DNA of 64,000 nt, taken from contig JAKZAN010000002.1 of the NCBI GenBank assembly GCA_023053545.1, positions 12,396,790 to 12,460,789 of the forward strand, given 5' to 3'. Of this stretch, positions 21,738 to 34,634 are shown in pieces (position 1 is the first letter of the stretch; each line of letters begins with the position of its first letter). The notes beneath the pieces were generated by a model that saw only the letters and a list, made by a program, of their open reading frames with translations, made no database searches and was not told where the DNA came from. Origin of the DNA: Lepidurus packardi (taxonomy: Eukaryota > Arthropoda > Branchiopoda > Notostraca > Triopsidae). The position numbers were made by a program, and so were the translations under genes.

Positions 21738-22752
21738 CTAGTTAAAAAATAACTCTGTCGCTTTCGCTCTCCCTCCGTGGTCATCAGTAATGGCAGGGGA
21801 GTTGTACGCCATCAAAGAAGCATTAATTATTATAGAGAACTCGAGCGCAAACAACTATCTTATCCTGTCGGACTCAAAAGCGGCCTTCTGCGCTATTGCT
21901 TCTTACGGAAGGAGGGCATACTTCGAGATAGTCCAAGAAATCCAGAGTGGAATAATGACCTTACAAGCAAACAATTTTGACATCACGTTGCAATGGGTTC
22001 CAGCTCATGTAGGAATCGCAGGAAACGAATCAGCAGATACGGCGGCAAAGATTGGCAAGGATTCCAATCAAATAATATTAAGAGACCTCACAAAACACGA
22101 GCTTTCGGCGGTATTTAAACAAAAACTAGATGAAAAAGTACTACAGCGATTTAAAAAGAGCTCTTCTCAAAACTTTGTACAATTCGCTCAAAACATCAGG
22201 ACAGCACCCTGGTTATTACACAAAAACAGGAAAGTATCAGTTGCTCTTTTGCGATTGAGATGCGGACACGGAAAAACAGGATCATGGTTGTATAGATTTA
22301 ATCTAAAAAGAAATAGCACGTGTGATAGGTGCGGAGAGAGGGAAGATACGGTGGAACACAAGATTATGGAATGCTTGTACCACGCATTTGAATGGGAAAT
22401 ACTGAAGAATAAAATGATAAAAGAGGGAATCGAGTTTAAGCTCGAGAAAGTACTGGGTTTTGGCAATCTTACAGAATACAAGCAATTTTTAGTCCAGTCA
22501 TTTTAGTTGATTACATAAGAGTTACAGAACTAGTCGATATTATTTAAATGTTCGGGGACGGTCTATCACCTTTCTTTTAACACGCACTTTCCTAAGCACG
22601 CCCATCCCAATATCATAGTGTAAATTCGTGTCGGACCAAAGTCAACCGGAGTTGAATAGACAGCGACACCTATAATGAATGCAGCAGACGGCGATGCGAT
22701 GCCACTTCGCCTGTCGTCTTTTAACAACACAAAGAAGAAGAAGAAGAAAGAA
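21738..22752 (+). mobile_element. LINE 3' end with RNase H (I/Jockey-like), unit C
   Basis: The open frame 21790-22506 encodes 238 residues: an RNase H domain (LILSDSKAAFCAI for one catalytic Asp; WVPAHVGIAGNESADTAAK for the His and last Asp region) and a Cys/His-rich end (CDRCGEREDTVEHKIMEC). A 3' UTR follows with GATGCCACTTCGCCTGTCGTC and an AAG-repeat tail (22732-22752). It is 5' truncated. In unit A the place holds about 700 bases of host sequence instead. Its position relative to shared flanks makes it a marker for the age of units B-D. Confidence 0.75.
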
Positions 22753-23825
22753 GAACTGAAAAATGGAAACTAACTGAATGAAATGGAAGTGACGAGAATA
22801 TTTATGTTGGGCAATTGAAATACTTGCTTTACAGTACATATATATGAAAGAATTGCAATTATATAATGCAATTCATCTCCTGTAGGGTTTATAGGGTAGT
22901 GGAATGACGGAGCCGAATGACCTTTAAAAAATCGTCAGTCTATCGCCAAAGGTTTTAAGTGCAGCACCATAGAATTAGTTTAAGTTAAAAAATTGACCAC
23001 AGTATTGTGCCGTAATTATTTAAATTAAGGCAAACAGTTGGTCTGCAACGTGAATTCAGAAAATTCCAATTATAATACGCTTAAACAAAAGTAATTGTCT
23101 ACGGATAAACTCACTTTCCAAGCCTAGTGCTGGCTTCATTAAAAATAATAAGATAACGCACGCATTTAACTTGTTAAACTCTTTTTGTGCAATGGAAAGC
23201 ATTAGCTGTTCACAAAACCAATTAAACGCTGGCATGAACAATTCAACCGTGGATAATAAAAGTTTTTTTTTTTTTTTTGGTTTATACGACTACGGTATAA
23301 CAGATCGAGTTTTTTTTGCCCACAATACGTGATCGAACTTCTCTCACTAACCTACATCTGCCCCTAAATGGTACCAATGGAGCAAGTCGAGAGAAGACGA
23401 CACTGCGTAGGAAAATTTGAAGCTGGCGCCAACGGCGTCGTTTTAAGGTACGAAATTATATGTTCAGTGTATGGGGTTTGTGATCATATGTAGAGAATAA
23501 CGCTGAAAACAATTATAATGCGGACTGTCTTGTCCAGTGTTGTTTTCATTTTGTTGCTGTGAAAAGATTGTCTAAAGTTGATAAAACAAAGATTCTAATT
23601 TGTGCATAAATTTCATTTGTTGAATGTTTAGTTCGGGGCCTGTGGACAAGATGGCTATAGGTTCGCTGGCCTCAAGATTTTCGTATTGTGTCAACTCCTC
23701 ACTACCTGCTTCCTGATAGCAAGTACCAACCACCCTATATATTCGGAAGTAACGCATTGGCAGACTCATTCAAACCACTACTACCGGCAATACAGACAGC
23801 ACAGGAAGGTTTAGCTACGTTAACC

Positions 23826-25115
23826 ATGTATCTCAAACTATCATCTCTGTTTTTGTCTTTGTTTTTGTCTTTGTTTTTGTCCACTTCAGCCCAAGTGTCG
23901 AAAGTAATATATTTTACATCCATATTTTATCTTTTGAAAATTTCGGTGTAGAAAATTAATGCCTTTATTTAAACCTACTTTTCCTTAGGTTGACTATCGT
24001 AACGGGCCTTGTATGCCTCCAATTAAGCCAGAACTACCCATGGTTAAAGCATTGAAAGCTGCCGGAGGTCCTCCTTGTCTGATTTTTGCCCGCCCTATCG
24101 CAGCTGTTGCTATGGCTGAGTACTACGATTGCCAGGCCTCCAAAACTAAATCCCGACGCAGTTTCAGGTAATGTTATGACAATAAATTTTATGAAAATGG
24201 ACACACACAGTTTTGTTTTGTAGTGTTTTGCAGGTGCTGGAATGTGCTTTACCTAAGTTGGATAGCTGTGATTGCCTTCCAACGTCCAAACCCATTACGG
24301 GGGTCGACTACATTGCCAACGTTGGTTTGGAGCTCGAGAATAATTACGCAGCAAAAGTAAGTAAAAGGGAGTTAGTTACCTTGCAGCTTAGGCCTTTTTC
24401 AGCCTCTAGCTAATACTTCCGAACACAGGATGCTGCAGCGGCTGGCACAGGAAAGACCTGCGATTTTACAAGTAACGATGTTGCTTACAAATTGACGTCA
24501 AACATGATGATTTTATCACGCGATGAGGGTGTCATGGCTACTGCACTGAAAAACAGCGGACCTATTCTGGCTCTTTTGTATATGAATAGTACTCGCGCTT
24601 TCGCGGATACGCCTGGGTCGTTGAAAACTTACACGTAATTAACACTATCATTAGACAATTGAAAGCCTTTGTGCTCAAGTTACACCTTTCTTGACTTTTC
24701 AGGACAGGAATTCTAGATACTGATATCTTATGCCCTGCTAAATCTGTCTCGAGTTTACTAGAAATGGATCCTGTTAAGGTACGAACAAAAACAAGCACTT
24801 TTTCAGAATAGTAATGTGTACTTTCCATAGGGTTTCTCTGCCGTGAAAGTACCTGTGACGATTGTGGGCTATGATACGCTTTCCGTTCAGGTAAGAATTG
24901 ACTGTAGCATGTTAGCCATATATAAAGATTCCATTACCAAACTAATACGAGTTCCTTGGGATCCGCAGGAAGGATGTGCGGAAAAAAAGGTAGATGTATG
25001 GATCGCTCGAACTGAACTTTTTGGACCTAACTGGGGCATGAAAGGCTATTTCTATGTGAAGAAAGGTATTAACGCCTGCAACATTGTTATGAACCCTGTC
25101 CAAATCCTGGTCTAA
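23826..25115 (+). CDS. Papain-fold (C1A) protein, predicted inactive, copy C
   Basis: Exons 23826-23903, 23989-24167, 24224-24356, 24429-24634, 24703-24778, 24831-24890 and 24969-25115 give 292 residues in frame. It resembles copy B closely but reads ALKAAGG where A and B read ALKDAGG, and DTDILCP where they read DTDNLCP. The Cys is kept and the His and Asn positions carry Val and Thr as in all copies. The Tigger transposon lies 114 bases after the stop, in the 3' flank, and may affect its transcript end. Upstream spacer includes the LINE piece. Confidence 0.78.
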
Positions 25116-25229
25116 CTGTAACTACGTAAACTATAATTACGAATCTGCAAGCGCTGTAACGCAAAGCACCGTTTGAATTGCGCAAATAATTGCTGCACCC
25201 ATATATTACTGGCATGAACTATCAATATA

Positions 25230-27382
25230 CAGTGGAACTCGCTTAAGTTCATGGGCTCGGGACAGACCAGTAAGTATGACGCTAAGCGAGATAGGATGTT
25301 AGCCGAGGTGGGTGTTTTTCACAACCAGAAATACTGACGAGGGAAAAAAAACAATAATAGATATTCAGACGCGTGTATTAAGTATACAGTATCATTAATA
25401 TAAATTTAATAAGTTTTCTTAACGTAGACAGAAGTTACAGTATTTTGCTTTAAAAGTTATTTCTTTAAGAAAAAGTCTGTTATTGATCTTTGTTTAGCCT
25501 TCTTTATGCTGTGAACGTCCAGGTCAGCTCTCAAATCGTATAGTCTCTCATACGGGGTGAAACCGGTAACTTCAGCGTATCGACGAATAGTATGTATCGC
25601 CTCAATTACAGCCATCAACGGTGGAGGTGGCAGAGGTTCATCGTCGTTTACGTCTTCATCGTCGTTCCCTGTGACCGACACGGCAATAGGCTCGAATTCT
25701 TCGCTCTCTGTTGGGAGCTTTTCGTCAATAGCGACAAAGAGATTGAACTCGGTCATGTCCATGTATTCCAAAGTGTTGACTTCCGAGGCATTCGGCAAGA
25801 CGTTGGCGATGCCAGCTTCTTCATTCTGCAAGTCCTTCGTTATTCCAGAATGACGGAAACAGTTAGCAATGGTTGTCGCACTAGTTTTGCGCCAAGCTTC
25901 CCGTACCATGTGAAGAGCTTCTAGAAGCGATATTTTTCGAGCCAGCTCCGCAGCTCGTGTGCCAGTTTCATTATCCATGATCGAAACCAGCTGTCGCAGA
26001 ATAAGTGATCTATACTGTCGCTTGAAGCAAGCAATGACGCCTTGGTCCATAGGTTGAATTACGGATGTTGTGTTAGGTGGCAAGAAAAGAAGCTTCACAT
26101 TTGTGAGGCGAAGATTGTTCGTGTGTCCCGTACAGTTATCGCACAGCAAAAGTATTTTGCGCTTCTCGAGTCTCATTTTGCGGTCAACCTTACCGAGCCA
26201 TTCTTCCCATAAAACCGAAGTCATCCACGCATTGCTGTTTGCTTCATATAAAACGGGCAGGTGTTTTATACCTTTGAAACATCGCGGCTTTTTGCTTTTC
26301 CCTATTATGAGCGGCTCCAGTTTATCGGATCCGTCCATATTTGCAGCCAGCAGTAAAGTTATACGCTCTTTGGATATTTTAGCTCCCGAAACTTTTAATC
26401 CCTTAAAAGTTAGTGTTCCATCCGGAATCGCCTTCCAGTAGAGACCAGTTTCATCAGCGTTGTAAATATCGCGTGGTTTATAATCTTTGATCAGGTCGGG
26501 CAGAACATCTTTTACCCATCTTTCTGCAACCACGTCGTCGGCATCTTGCTTTTCTCCATGCTGTTTCTTGAATACGATGTTGTTCCTTTTCTTCCACCGA
26601 TCGAGCCATCCAGTTGTTGCGACAAAGTCATCTACACCAAGATCTTTTGCGAGTTGTTCGGCTTTTTCCTTTAAAAGCGGTCCGTTAATAGGTAGCTGCC
26701 TGCTTCGAGCCTGGCTGAACCATCGCAGCAAAGATTCTTCTACACCTTCCGATTTTCCAGTTCTTTTGCGCTTCCGGTTTGGATTGGAGTTATTCCGCCA
26801 GTCTTCCAAAATGTTTTCCTTGTTCTTGCGTATTTTTGAAATCACTCCTTGATCAACACCAAACCTTTTCGCAATTGACACTTGGGTATCGTTTTTATCC
26901 AAAAGGGATATAACTTCTACACGTTGCGCTAATGTTAAAGTTTTACACTTCTGCTTAGACATTTTACTGTCTCCCTTACTAGAGAACTACTGTTAAGAAT
27001 ATCGAAAAAGACAGAACTGTTGTAACAGGTGAAAGTTTGTAAGAGGTGAAAGGTTAGCCTTGTTATGAAATACATTTTTTTAATGAGCTTCCGAAAGCGC
27101 TTCCTGGAATAGGTCATTTCATCGTCCCACTTTTTAGGATGTTTTCTTAGGATTTCTGTTGCGCATGACGGTCGGATGTTAACCGAACGTACTTATCATT
27201 GTAAGATACCCGATGGGGAATGACAACAGTATGAAGAAAACCCAAGTTATGACGTTAAGAGAGTCGATGTAAAACGAGTCTATTTCCATTGAATTTCAAT
27301 GGGAATGAAATGGGACTTGACTGAAGATTGACATTAAGCGAGTTATGACGCTAAGCGAGTGGAAGTTACGTGGACTCCACTG
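25230..27382 (-). mobile_element. pogo/Tigger DNA transposon, apparently whole
   Basis: 2,153 bases starting CAGTGGAACTCGCTTA and ending TGGACTCCACTG. The outermost inverted ends are CAGTGGA; inside them ACTCGCTTA recurs on both sides, several times at the 3' end. The element is flanked by TA on each side, the pogo target duplication. The homologous site without the element (ATCAATATAGTAGTTTGACA) is present at about 37,109 and also after copies A (about 4,889) and B (about 15,498). One open transposase gene occupies most of it. The open frame, clean duplication and empty paralogous sites indicate a young insertion. Confidence 0.92.
25457..26962 (-). CDS. pogo/Tigger-type transposase
   Basis: 501 residues, the normal length for the family. 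Residues 5-50 are a CENP-B/psq-type helix-turn-helix (LTLAQRVEVISLLDKND, then SIAKRFGVDQGVISKI). Residues 75-130 are a Tc5/CENP-B second DNA-binding domain (LLRWFSQARSRQLPINGPLL, GWLDRWKKRNNI). The DDE_1 catalytic core has Asp at about 170 (YNADETGLYW), 275 (LLLCDNCTGH) and 306 (IQPMDQGVI); 30 residues separate the last two, the DD30D spacing of Tigger elements. An acidic patch (GNDDEDVNDDEPLPPPPL) precedes the C-terminus. It excises and inserts the element at TA sites. No stop or frameshift is seen, so it may be active. Confidence 0.93.
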   Translation of the reverse strand: MSKQKCKTLTLAQRVEVISLLDKNDTQVSIAKRFGVDQGVISKIRKNKENILEDWRNNSNPNRKRKRTGKSEGVEESLLRWFSQARSRQLPINGPLLKEKAEQLAKDLGVDDFVATTGWLDRWKKRNNIVFKKQHGEKQDADDVVAERWVKDVLPDLIKDYKPRDIYNADETGLYWKAIPDGTLTFKGLKVSGAKISKERITLLLAANMDGSDKLEPLIIGKSKKPRCFKGIKHLPVLYEANSNAWMTSVLWEEWLGKVDRKMRLEKRKILLLCDNCTGHTNNLRLTNVKLLFLPPNTTSVIQPMDQGVIACFKRQYRSLILRQLVSIMDNETGTRAAELARKISLLEALHMVREAWRKTSATTIANCFRHSGITKDLQNEEAGIANVLPNASEVNTLEYMDMTEFNLFVAIDEKLPTESEEFEPIAVSVTGNDDEDVNDDEPLPPPPLMAVIEAIHTIRRYAEVTGFTPYERLYDLRADLDVHSIKKAKQRSITDFFLKK

Positions 27383-27448
27383 TAGTAGTTTGACATCAAT
27401 CGAAACAATTAAATAATCATATTTATGAATTAAGTCATGACTCACTCT

Positions 27449-27917
27449 TCAAAGCGGGTGGAGGTACGACTTTAGTTTCTTCTTTCGTAAAGGATTGTCA
27501 GGTTGCTCTTCATGGGTTTGTCCGTACACTTCATAAGGTGATGGGGTAGATTTGAAATCTGGGGTTGATTGATATGAAGAGCTAGGTTGATAGGAATCAT
27601 CCTTGGCACTTCCTTGATAAGGTGGCTGCTCATGATAAGTTTGCCGAACTTCATATCTTCCAGGAAAAAGCTGAGGCGGTTCGTTTGGGGTACCCTTCGC
27701 GGAGTCGTAATGTTCATACAGGTTTGAAATAAAGTCGGCGCCCTTTTCGTCATAAGCGGGTTGAACGCCTCGGCAATCTTCTCCGTGGCCCGTGTTAATG
27801 CCATACCTTGGACCTACGCCTTGCCATGCCCAGACAAGATCAAGACCCGAAAATGGAGGCAGAAATTCAGGCGGAGGTGGCGGTGCAGGGAAGAAAAATT
27901 CAGGTGGTGGAGGTCCG
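27449..27917 (-). pseudogene. Pro-rich gene 1, 3' half, unit C
   Basis: Same structure as the copy at 15567-16035, but with the variant GADFISNLYEHYDSAKGTPN and identical to the copy at 37176. The two junctions (to the Thr-rich scrap, and then Gypsy) are the same to the base, so all three arose by duplication of one rearranged segment. Confidence 0.7.
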
Positions 27918-28127
27918 CTTTTCGTTTTTCCAGATTTTGTAGATTTTTTCCTCCCGGCTAGCTTCAAGCACAAACCTACGACCATCACTACAACGACTAC
28001 AACTACAACGGAAAAGCCCTGCAATCGTTACAAGACCAGCAAGTTAAAAAAGACGAAGAAGGCAACCACTACGACCACTACTACGCATAGGCCCACAATA
28101 GAATATACGACTTATCAGCCTACGAAG
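27918..28127 (+). pseudogene. Thr-rich gene fragment, unit C
   Basis: Copy of the scrap at 16036-16245, with the same ends and the same 9-base insertion. Confidence 0.8.
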
Positions 28128-31100
28128 GGTGGTTCGGGCTCTTCCGTGTCTGAATCGCCGAGGGGAATACCTGAAGATCCATCCAAACTGTACGCCGGCG
28201 ATGGTGCTCTTCTCAGCTCGGCTGCCTTGACCCCGCGTAAGTTGGACCCGTGGATCCGCTTCTTAGCACGCCCCTTCTGGATGACGTAGTTAGGCGGGCT
28301 GGCTTCTACTACTTCATACGGCCCTTCAAAACGCGCGGCCAACTTTGGCGACGTTCCACGCGGGACTTGGCCAACCTTCCGGAATACCAAATCGCCCACC
28401 ATATGACGAGTGAAGGGATCCTGTTGCATCTTATCGCCATACCGCCCCAATTCATCCCTGGCTCCAGCACGATACCATTCGAGGATATCCTTCAAGGCCC
28501 GCAGATACTCGACACTGGCTAGCGGAGGTTGTGCGTCCTCCTCCTCGCTCAACTACAACTCCATCTCCGTCACAACTGGAGTGCGACACACGTTCCCGAA
28601 TACCAGCTCGAATGGGCTGAACTTCGTCGTACTGTGCTCAGCTGTCCGATACGCGAGCGTGACTACGGGGAGCCATTGATCCCAATCAGTCTGCCGCCGG
28701 TTGACGTATTGCGCTAGCATCTCGCAGAGCGTCCGGTTAAACCGCTCTGTCTGCCCATTGCAAGCAGGGTGGTAGGGAGTCGTACGAATTTTCTTGATCC
28801 CTAACCGATGGCAGATACTCTTGACCAACTTCGATTCAAAATTGGTCCCCTGGTCCGTGAGGATAGTTCTTGGGACACCATAACGGCAGATGTACTCCAA
28901 CAGGCAATCCGCTACGGTCTCTGCAGTCTGGTCTTCTAAGGCGTACGTCTTCACCCATTTGCTAAAGAGGTCGGATACAACTAGGACGTAACCCCTTTCG
29001 CTCTCGCTCCGTGGAACGGACAAAATGTCCATCGAGATCTGGCGAAAAACTTCACCCAAAATGGGAATGGTGCCACGACTCTCTGACGCCGGTTTGAGGT
29101 TTGGCTTTACGCGAAGACACGGTGCGCACCCTCGCACGTAAGCGCGTACATCCTTCTTCAGATCGCACCAGAAATAGTGAGGGGTAATCCTAGACAATGT
29201 CTTCCCGATTCCCAGGTGCGCCGCGGTGGGCGCGTCGTGTGCTAGCCGCAGGATCTCCGCACGCGCTTCTGGTGGAACCAACAGCTGAGGCCGGTTTAGC
29301 CTTGATTCGCCCGCTGAACTACGCACTACGACTCCATCCTGCACGGCGTATTTCTTTAGCTCCCCCAAATAAAACTCCAACTCCTTCGACGGTGGCTTGT
29401 CCTGTTCCAGTTCCGGTCGTTCCTGGGCGCTTGCCAGAATGTACCGCCTCAGCCATCCGAACTCTGGTGACCGGTCCGTCGCTTCGTTCAGCCTCGCGCT
29501 AACCGCTACCTGCCGACATACTCGGGACAAAGCATCCGCGTGGGGAATCTTCTCTCCTGGTTGATGTAGGATTTTGAAATTGTACTGGGTCAGCCATCCT
29601 ACCCAACGTACCCAACGAGGAGAATCCAGACTCATCGTTTTCCAATATCTCAATGCCTGGTGATCTGTCGCCACCGTAAACTCGCGCCCCAATAAGTAAT
29701 GTTTGTATTTTGCGACGCCTTTAATTAGGGCCAACATTTCTTGCTCTGTGACGCTATAATTTTGCTCGGCAGGCATCCACAATCCAGATGCGAAAATCAC
29801 CGCATACTCCCGCTCGGCTTCATCTTTTTGGGACAACACCACTCCCCAGCCTCCCTTGCTCGCATCGGTCCTGAGCCAGAACGGACTCTCGGGATCGACG
29901 CTCCTCAAAACTGGCTCTCGCGACAAGGCGTCACGAAGCTGGTTGAAAGCACATGCTTCCTTCCCTGACCACCGCCAAGGGGTTTCCTTACGGGTCAAGT
30001 TGACGAGGGGTGCTGCCATCGATGCAAAGTTGGGTATGAAATGGCGATAGTACCCGCTCAAGCCCAAAAATCTTCGAATGTCTCGTACGCAGCCTGGAGT
30101 GGACCAACTGGCTATGGCTGCCACTTTGTCAAGAGAAGGCTTCAAACCACCGGCGCTGATGATATGGCCCAAAAACGCAGCCTCTCGCGTGAAGAATTGG
30201 CACTTTCCAGGGTTAAGCTTCAACCCGCCATTCCTGATGCGCTGCAAAACCTCCTCCACGTCCGTAACGTGTTGCTCGAAACTGGAGCTGAATATAAGCA
30301 CATCATCAAGGTATATGAGGACTGACTTCCAGCGTAAGCATCCCATGAGATAATCCATCAGGCGTTGGAATGTGCCTGACGCGTTGGTTAAGCCAAAGGG
30401 TAAGACGGTGAATTGGAATAAATCCTCGCCCGTCGTAAATGCCGTCACTTCCTTCGATCCGGCCTCCATGGGGATTTGCCAATAGCCCGACCGCTGATCC
30501 AAACTAGTGAACCACTGGGCCTTACCAACAGCCGCCAGCAAGTCATCCATGCGCGGAAGTGGATAGCTATCCTTTTTCGTAACCGCATTCACTCGCCGAA
30601 AATCCACGCAGAAACGGTATGACCCGTCTTTCTTCCTCACGAGGACGATCGGGCTCGCCCACGGTGATGCGCTTGTCTCGATGACGTTGCTAGCCAGCAT
30701 GTTGCCTACCTGCTCCCGCACCACGTCCCTTAGGTGGATTGGAGTACGATACGCCCGCTGCTTAATGGGTGGTCCATTTGTCTCGATCAGGTGCTCGACG
30801 TCTGCTACCCGCCCGATATTGCCATCATACGAGAACACATCCTCAAATCGCGACAGCATCTTGCGAACCTGCTCTGTTCGGGCACCCTCCAAGTGGTCCA
30901 AAGTTATCGACCCCACGTCGCTCCCGATCTTGTCGCTCTCCACAGGGGGCAGCATATCCTCCGCCAACTCGCCGATGCTAACCTCTCCCACATCTTCCTC
31001 TGGCCCAATTTCCAACGGCTCTGACGACACGTTGAGCAGGCGTACAGAAATAACTTCGGCCCCTTCCGCAATGCAGGCACGCCCCATCAACAGGCCTTTA

Positions 31101-32973
31101 CCGCCCGCTCTTCGGCTTGGCTCCACGAGCAATACTTCTGAGGTGGTTAGGCGGCGGGTGCCGAACGGCCTTCTCACAGTCGCGGGCACCAAAGCTTCCG
31201 TGCCCGGCTCGATGACGGTTAACTCGCGAACCCTAACCGCGCCGCGGAAATCGCTGGGGCTTAGACGAACTCCGAACAGTTCGACTCGATTGGGTGCAAA
31301 GTCGATCTTCGCAGAAGCAAGACGAAGGTAGTCCATACCCAGGATCAAATCGTCGGTACAGCTGGCCAAGATCAAGTCCACGTCGGTAGTCTCGCCGCTT
31401 CCCACCCGCATGCCCACTCGCGTAACGCTATCGGTCCGCAACTCCTGACTTCGATCCGCCGTTGTCACCCGATGACTTGTGTCGCGTACCCGAAGTCCGG
31501 GAATTCTATCTGCAAGATGAAGGCCCATCAGCGACTCTTCGCTCCCACTGTCGATTACCGCGTTGCAAGGTAGTCCACCCGCCAGAGCATGCACGACGTA
31601 GCAAGCATCGCTGGGGAGACGCCGACTCGTCACAGCTCCGCCTGACGCGCTCGATGACGCCTTGGGGTCGCCGCTCTGGCTTTTGCAATTGGCCTGCACG
31701 TGTCCGACTTGGTTGCATACCCGGCACTTCGTACGACAATCGGCCGTGACTTGCCCCTTCAACCCACAGGAACCACAACGAACCTTGCACTCACGCTTGA
31801 CGTGCCCCGTTTGCTTGCAGGCGTAGCAGGTAATGCGCTTGGTACCGCTGGAATACTTAGCCGGACCACTAGCCATCTTCTGGTCACCTCCGCGCCCGTC
31901 TTGCGTACCACCCTTCGGGTCATCTTGACTCACCGTCTTCCGGTTAACCGAACTCTTCCTCTCAGACTGCCGCGCTAATTGTCGGGACATTCGCCAAATA
32001 TTCACTTTCGCTACCAGCCCGGACAGGTTGCTAATTTGGGCGTCGTAGAAAGCAGCGCGCCACTCCACTGGCAGACCCTTAATAAATTGTTCCATTACGA
32101 ACTTCTCAACCGTTGCCTCCTCCTTGATTTCGGGATTGGCTGCTCTAAACAGTCGCTTGAGGTCCGTTGCGTAAACGTGCGGCATCTCCTCCCGCAAGAG
32201 CGTCCGGTCGTAAAATTCTGCCAAGTATAAACTCTGTGCTTCCACCGGCGAGAAAATACTCCTCAGAGCGGCCTCCAACCCGTCGATAGTCTCCGGAAAT
32301 GGCTCCAGGCCATCCACAGCCATCCCTGCTGGTCCTTCCAGCAAAGCAGGCAATATACGCCGGCACATGTTGTCCGTCCAGCTGTTAGCTACCGCTACCC
32401 GGTGAAAACGTGCGAGGAACTGGCCGAAATCTCCGGTTCCATTGAAGGTTGGCGGATGCACCAGTGCCCTTGCATTAGCGTTAGCCATTCCCAACCCGAC
32501 GTCCACTTCTTCCTGATCCAGATTGAACTCGCTTCTTGTGTCACGCTGACGTAGACGTACTCGCTGGGCTGGCTACGTGGCAAGGTATCCCCGGCTGCTA
32601 GGGATCCCACCGCTGAATGTTATTTGAGTAAATGCACGTTTGACACGAAGAACGAGGGGAAAAATACGTACTGTATTCAACACCTCAACTGTCGATGTTA
32701 CAACAATGACAGTGTAAATGATAATTAACAATGGGGGGTTGATTTCACGGGCACGCCTATCTCTTTTGATCACTTGACAAAACCTCTGTTCTCTAAGACC
32801 ACTCTTTCTCTTCTGTCTCCCTTGGATTCACCACTCCCGAACTCAACTCACTTTTCTACCTCGGGGGTTGACATCGTACAAACAAGGTAATACAAAACAA
32901 AACAAGGGAAAACTGGTGCCCGTTTACCCCAAGCCTAGCGCTTACTAGTGCACATGTACCGGGGTACATAACA
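28127..32973 (-). mobile_element. Gypsy LTR retrotransposon, copy 2
   Basis: Nearly identical to copy 1, with the same parts (LTR at 32618-32973, gag with CCHC knuckles, protease, reverse transcriptase, RNase H, integrase, GPY/F tail), the same flanks and about one break in the coding part. Only a handful of residues differ across the polyprotein. It is a by-product of segment duplication, not an independent insertion. Confidence 0.9.
32618..32973 (-). repeat. LTR of Gypsy copy 2
   Basis: Identical by eye to the LTR at 20736-21091, bounded by TGTTAT and ATAACA. Confidence 0.65.
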
Positions 32974-33281
32974 GGTAATTACGGTTTGGCGCCAGTTCAA
33001 CCAAGTTTGCCTTCAACTTTTCCCACAACTGCTCCCAATTTTGTTACTCCTAAAGCGCCAATTACAACCCCTCCACCATACAATGCAGAGGCTACTTCTT
33101 ATACCTTGTATGCACCGACGATAACAGTAACTCCTAGTTACACTAGGAGTACAGGGTACCCAAATTGCCGGCAATGACTCCATCTGTTCCGAAGGAAAAT
33201 CAATCAGGAATGTCGTATCCAATTCCAGACCAGGAGTTTAGATCACTCATTCCTCTACTAGCCAGTGGTGCACTGCCGTGA
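32974..33281 (+). pseudogene. Ser/Thr/Pro-rich gene fragment, unit D
   Basis: Identical by eye to the fragment at 21092-21399, including the insertion that shifts the frame. Confidence 0.8.
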
Positions 33282-33619
33282 ATGTCCTAGGTGTTTTTGT
33301 ACTGTAAGGTAAGTGGAATTTAAGTGCACATTACTGTAAAAGTACAAGAAATAAATTATTCCATGTCAAGGCTGAAACTGGTTTTCGTGTACGCTCCTCT
33401 TTTCTTACGCTAAACATACACTTGGTACACAAAGGGAATCTGTTCAGCTGGTTTCTTACAGTTACTTTCAATTAGCTCTTCAATTATTTCTTACAGATAC
33501 TTTCAATTAACTCTCGATTTTGGATAAAGCTACTCTTATCTTACTTAATAACGTGAGTTATTAGGTATCTGTTTAGTTACCGGAGAATGCGAACAATTGG
33601 CTCTAAAGTCCGCATCATA

Positions 33620-34634
33620 CTAGTTAAAAAATAACTCTGTCGCTTTCGCTCTCCCTCCGTGGTCATCAGTAATGGCAGGGGAGTTGTACGCCATCAAAGA
33701 AGCATTAATTATTATAGAGAACTCGAGCGCAAACAACTATCTTATCCTGTCGGACTCAAAAGCGGCCTTCTGCGCTATTGCTTCTTACGGAAGGAGGGCA
33801 TACTTCGAGATAGTCCAAGAAATCCAGAGTGGAATAATGACCTTACAAGCAAACAATTTTGACATCACGTTGCAATGGGTTCCAGCTCATGTAGGAATCG
33901 CAGGAAACGAATCAGCAGATACGGCGGCAAAGATTGGCAAGGATTCCAATCAAATAATATTAAGAGACCTCACAAAACACGAGCTTTCGGCGGTATTTAA
34001 ACAAAAACTAGATGAAAAAGTACTACAGCGATTTAAAAAGAGCTCTTCTCAAAACTTTGTACAATTCGCTCAAAACATCAGGACAGCACCCTGGTTATTA
34101 CACAAAAACAGGAAAGTATCAGTTGCTCTTTTGCGATTGAGATGCGGACACGGAAAAACAGGATCATGGTTGTATAGATTTAATCTAAAAAGAAATAGCA
34201 CGTGTGATAGGTGCGGAGAGAGGGAAGATACGGTGGAACACAAGATTATGGAATGCTTGTACCACGCATTTGAATGGGAAATACTGAAGAATAAAATGAT
34301 AAAAGAGGGAATCGAGTTTAAGCTCGAGAAAGTACTGGGTTTTGGCAATCTTACAGAATACAAGCAATTTTTAGTCCAGTCATTTTAGTTGATTACATAA
34401 GAGTTACAGAACTAGTCGATATTATTTAAATGTTCGGGGACGGTCTATCACCTTTCTTTTAACACGCACTTTCCTAAGCACGCCCATCCCAATATCATAG
34501 TGTAAATTCGTGTCGGACCAAAGTCAACCGGAGTTGAATAGACAGCGACACCTATAATGAATGCAGCAGACGGCGATGCGATGCCACTTCGCCTGTCGTC
34601 TTTTAACAACACAAAGAAGAAGAAGAAGAAAGAA
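33620..34634 (+). mobile_element. LINE 3' end with RNase H, unit D
   Basis: Identical by eye to 21738-22752. The RNase H frame 33672-34388 is open. Confidence 0.75.

Larger units (their letters stand above)
16245..28126. repeat. Tandem unit I (9,727 bases plus a 2,155-base insertion)
   Basis: Order: Gypsy, Ser/Thr/Pro-rich gene fragment, LINE piece, papain-fold gene, Tigger insertion, Pro-rich half gene, Thr-rich scrap. The offset to unit II is exactly 11,882 throughout 16.2-25.2 kb, and 9,727 beyond the Tigger site. Sequence from 21.1 to 25.2 kb looks identical to 33.0-37.1 kb. Confidence 0.9.
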
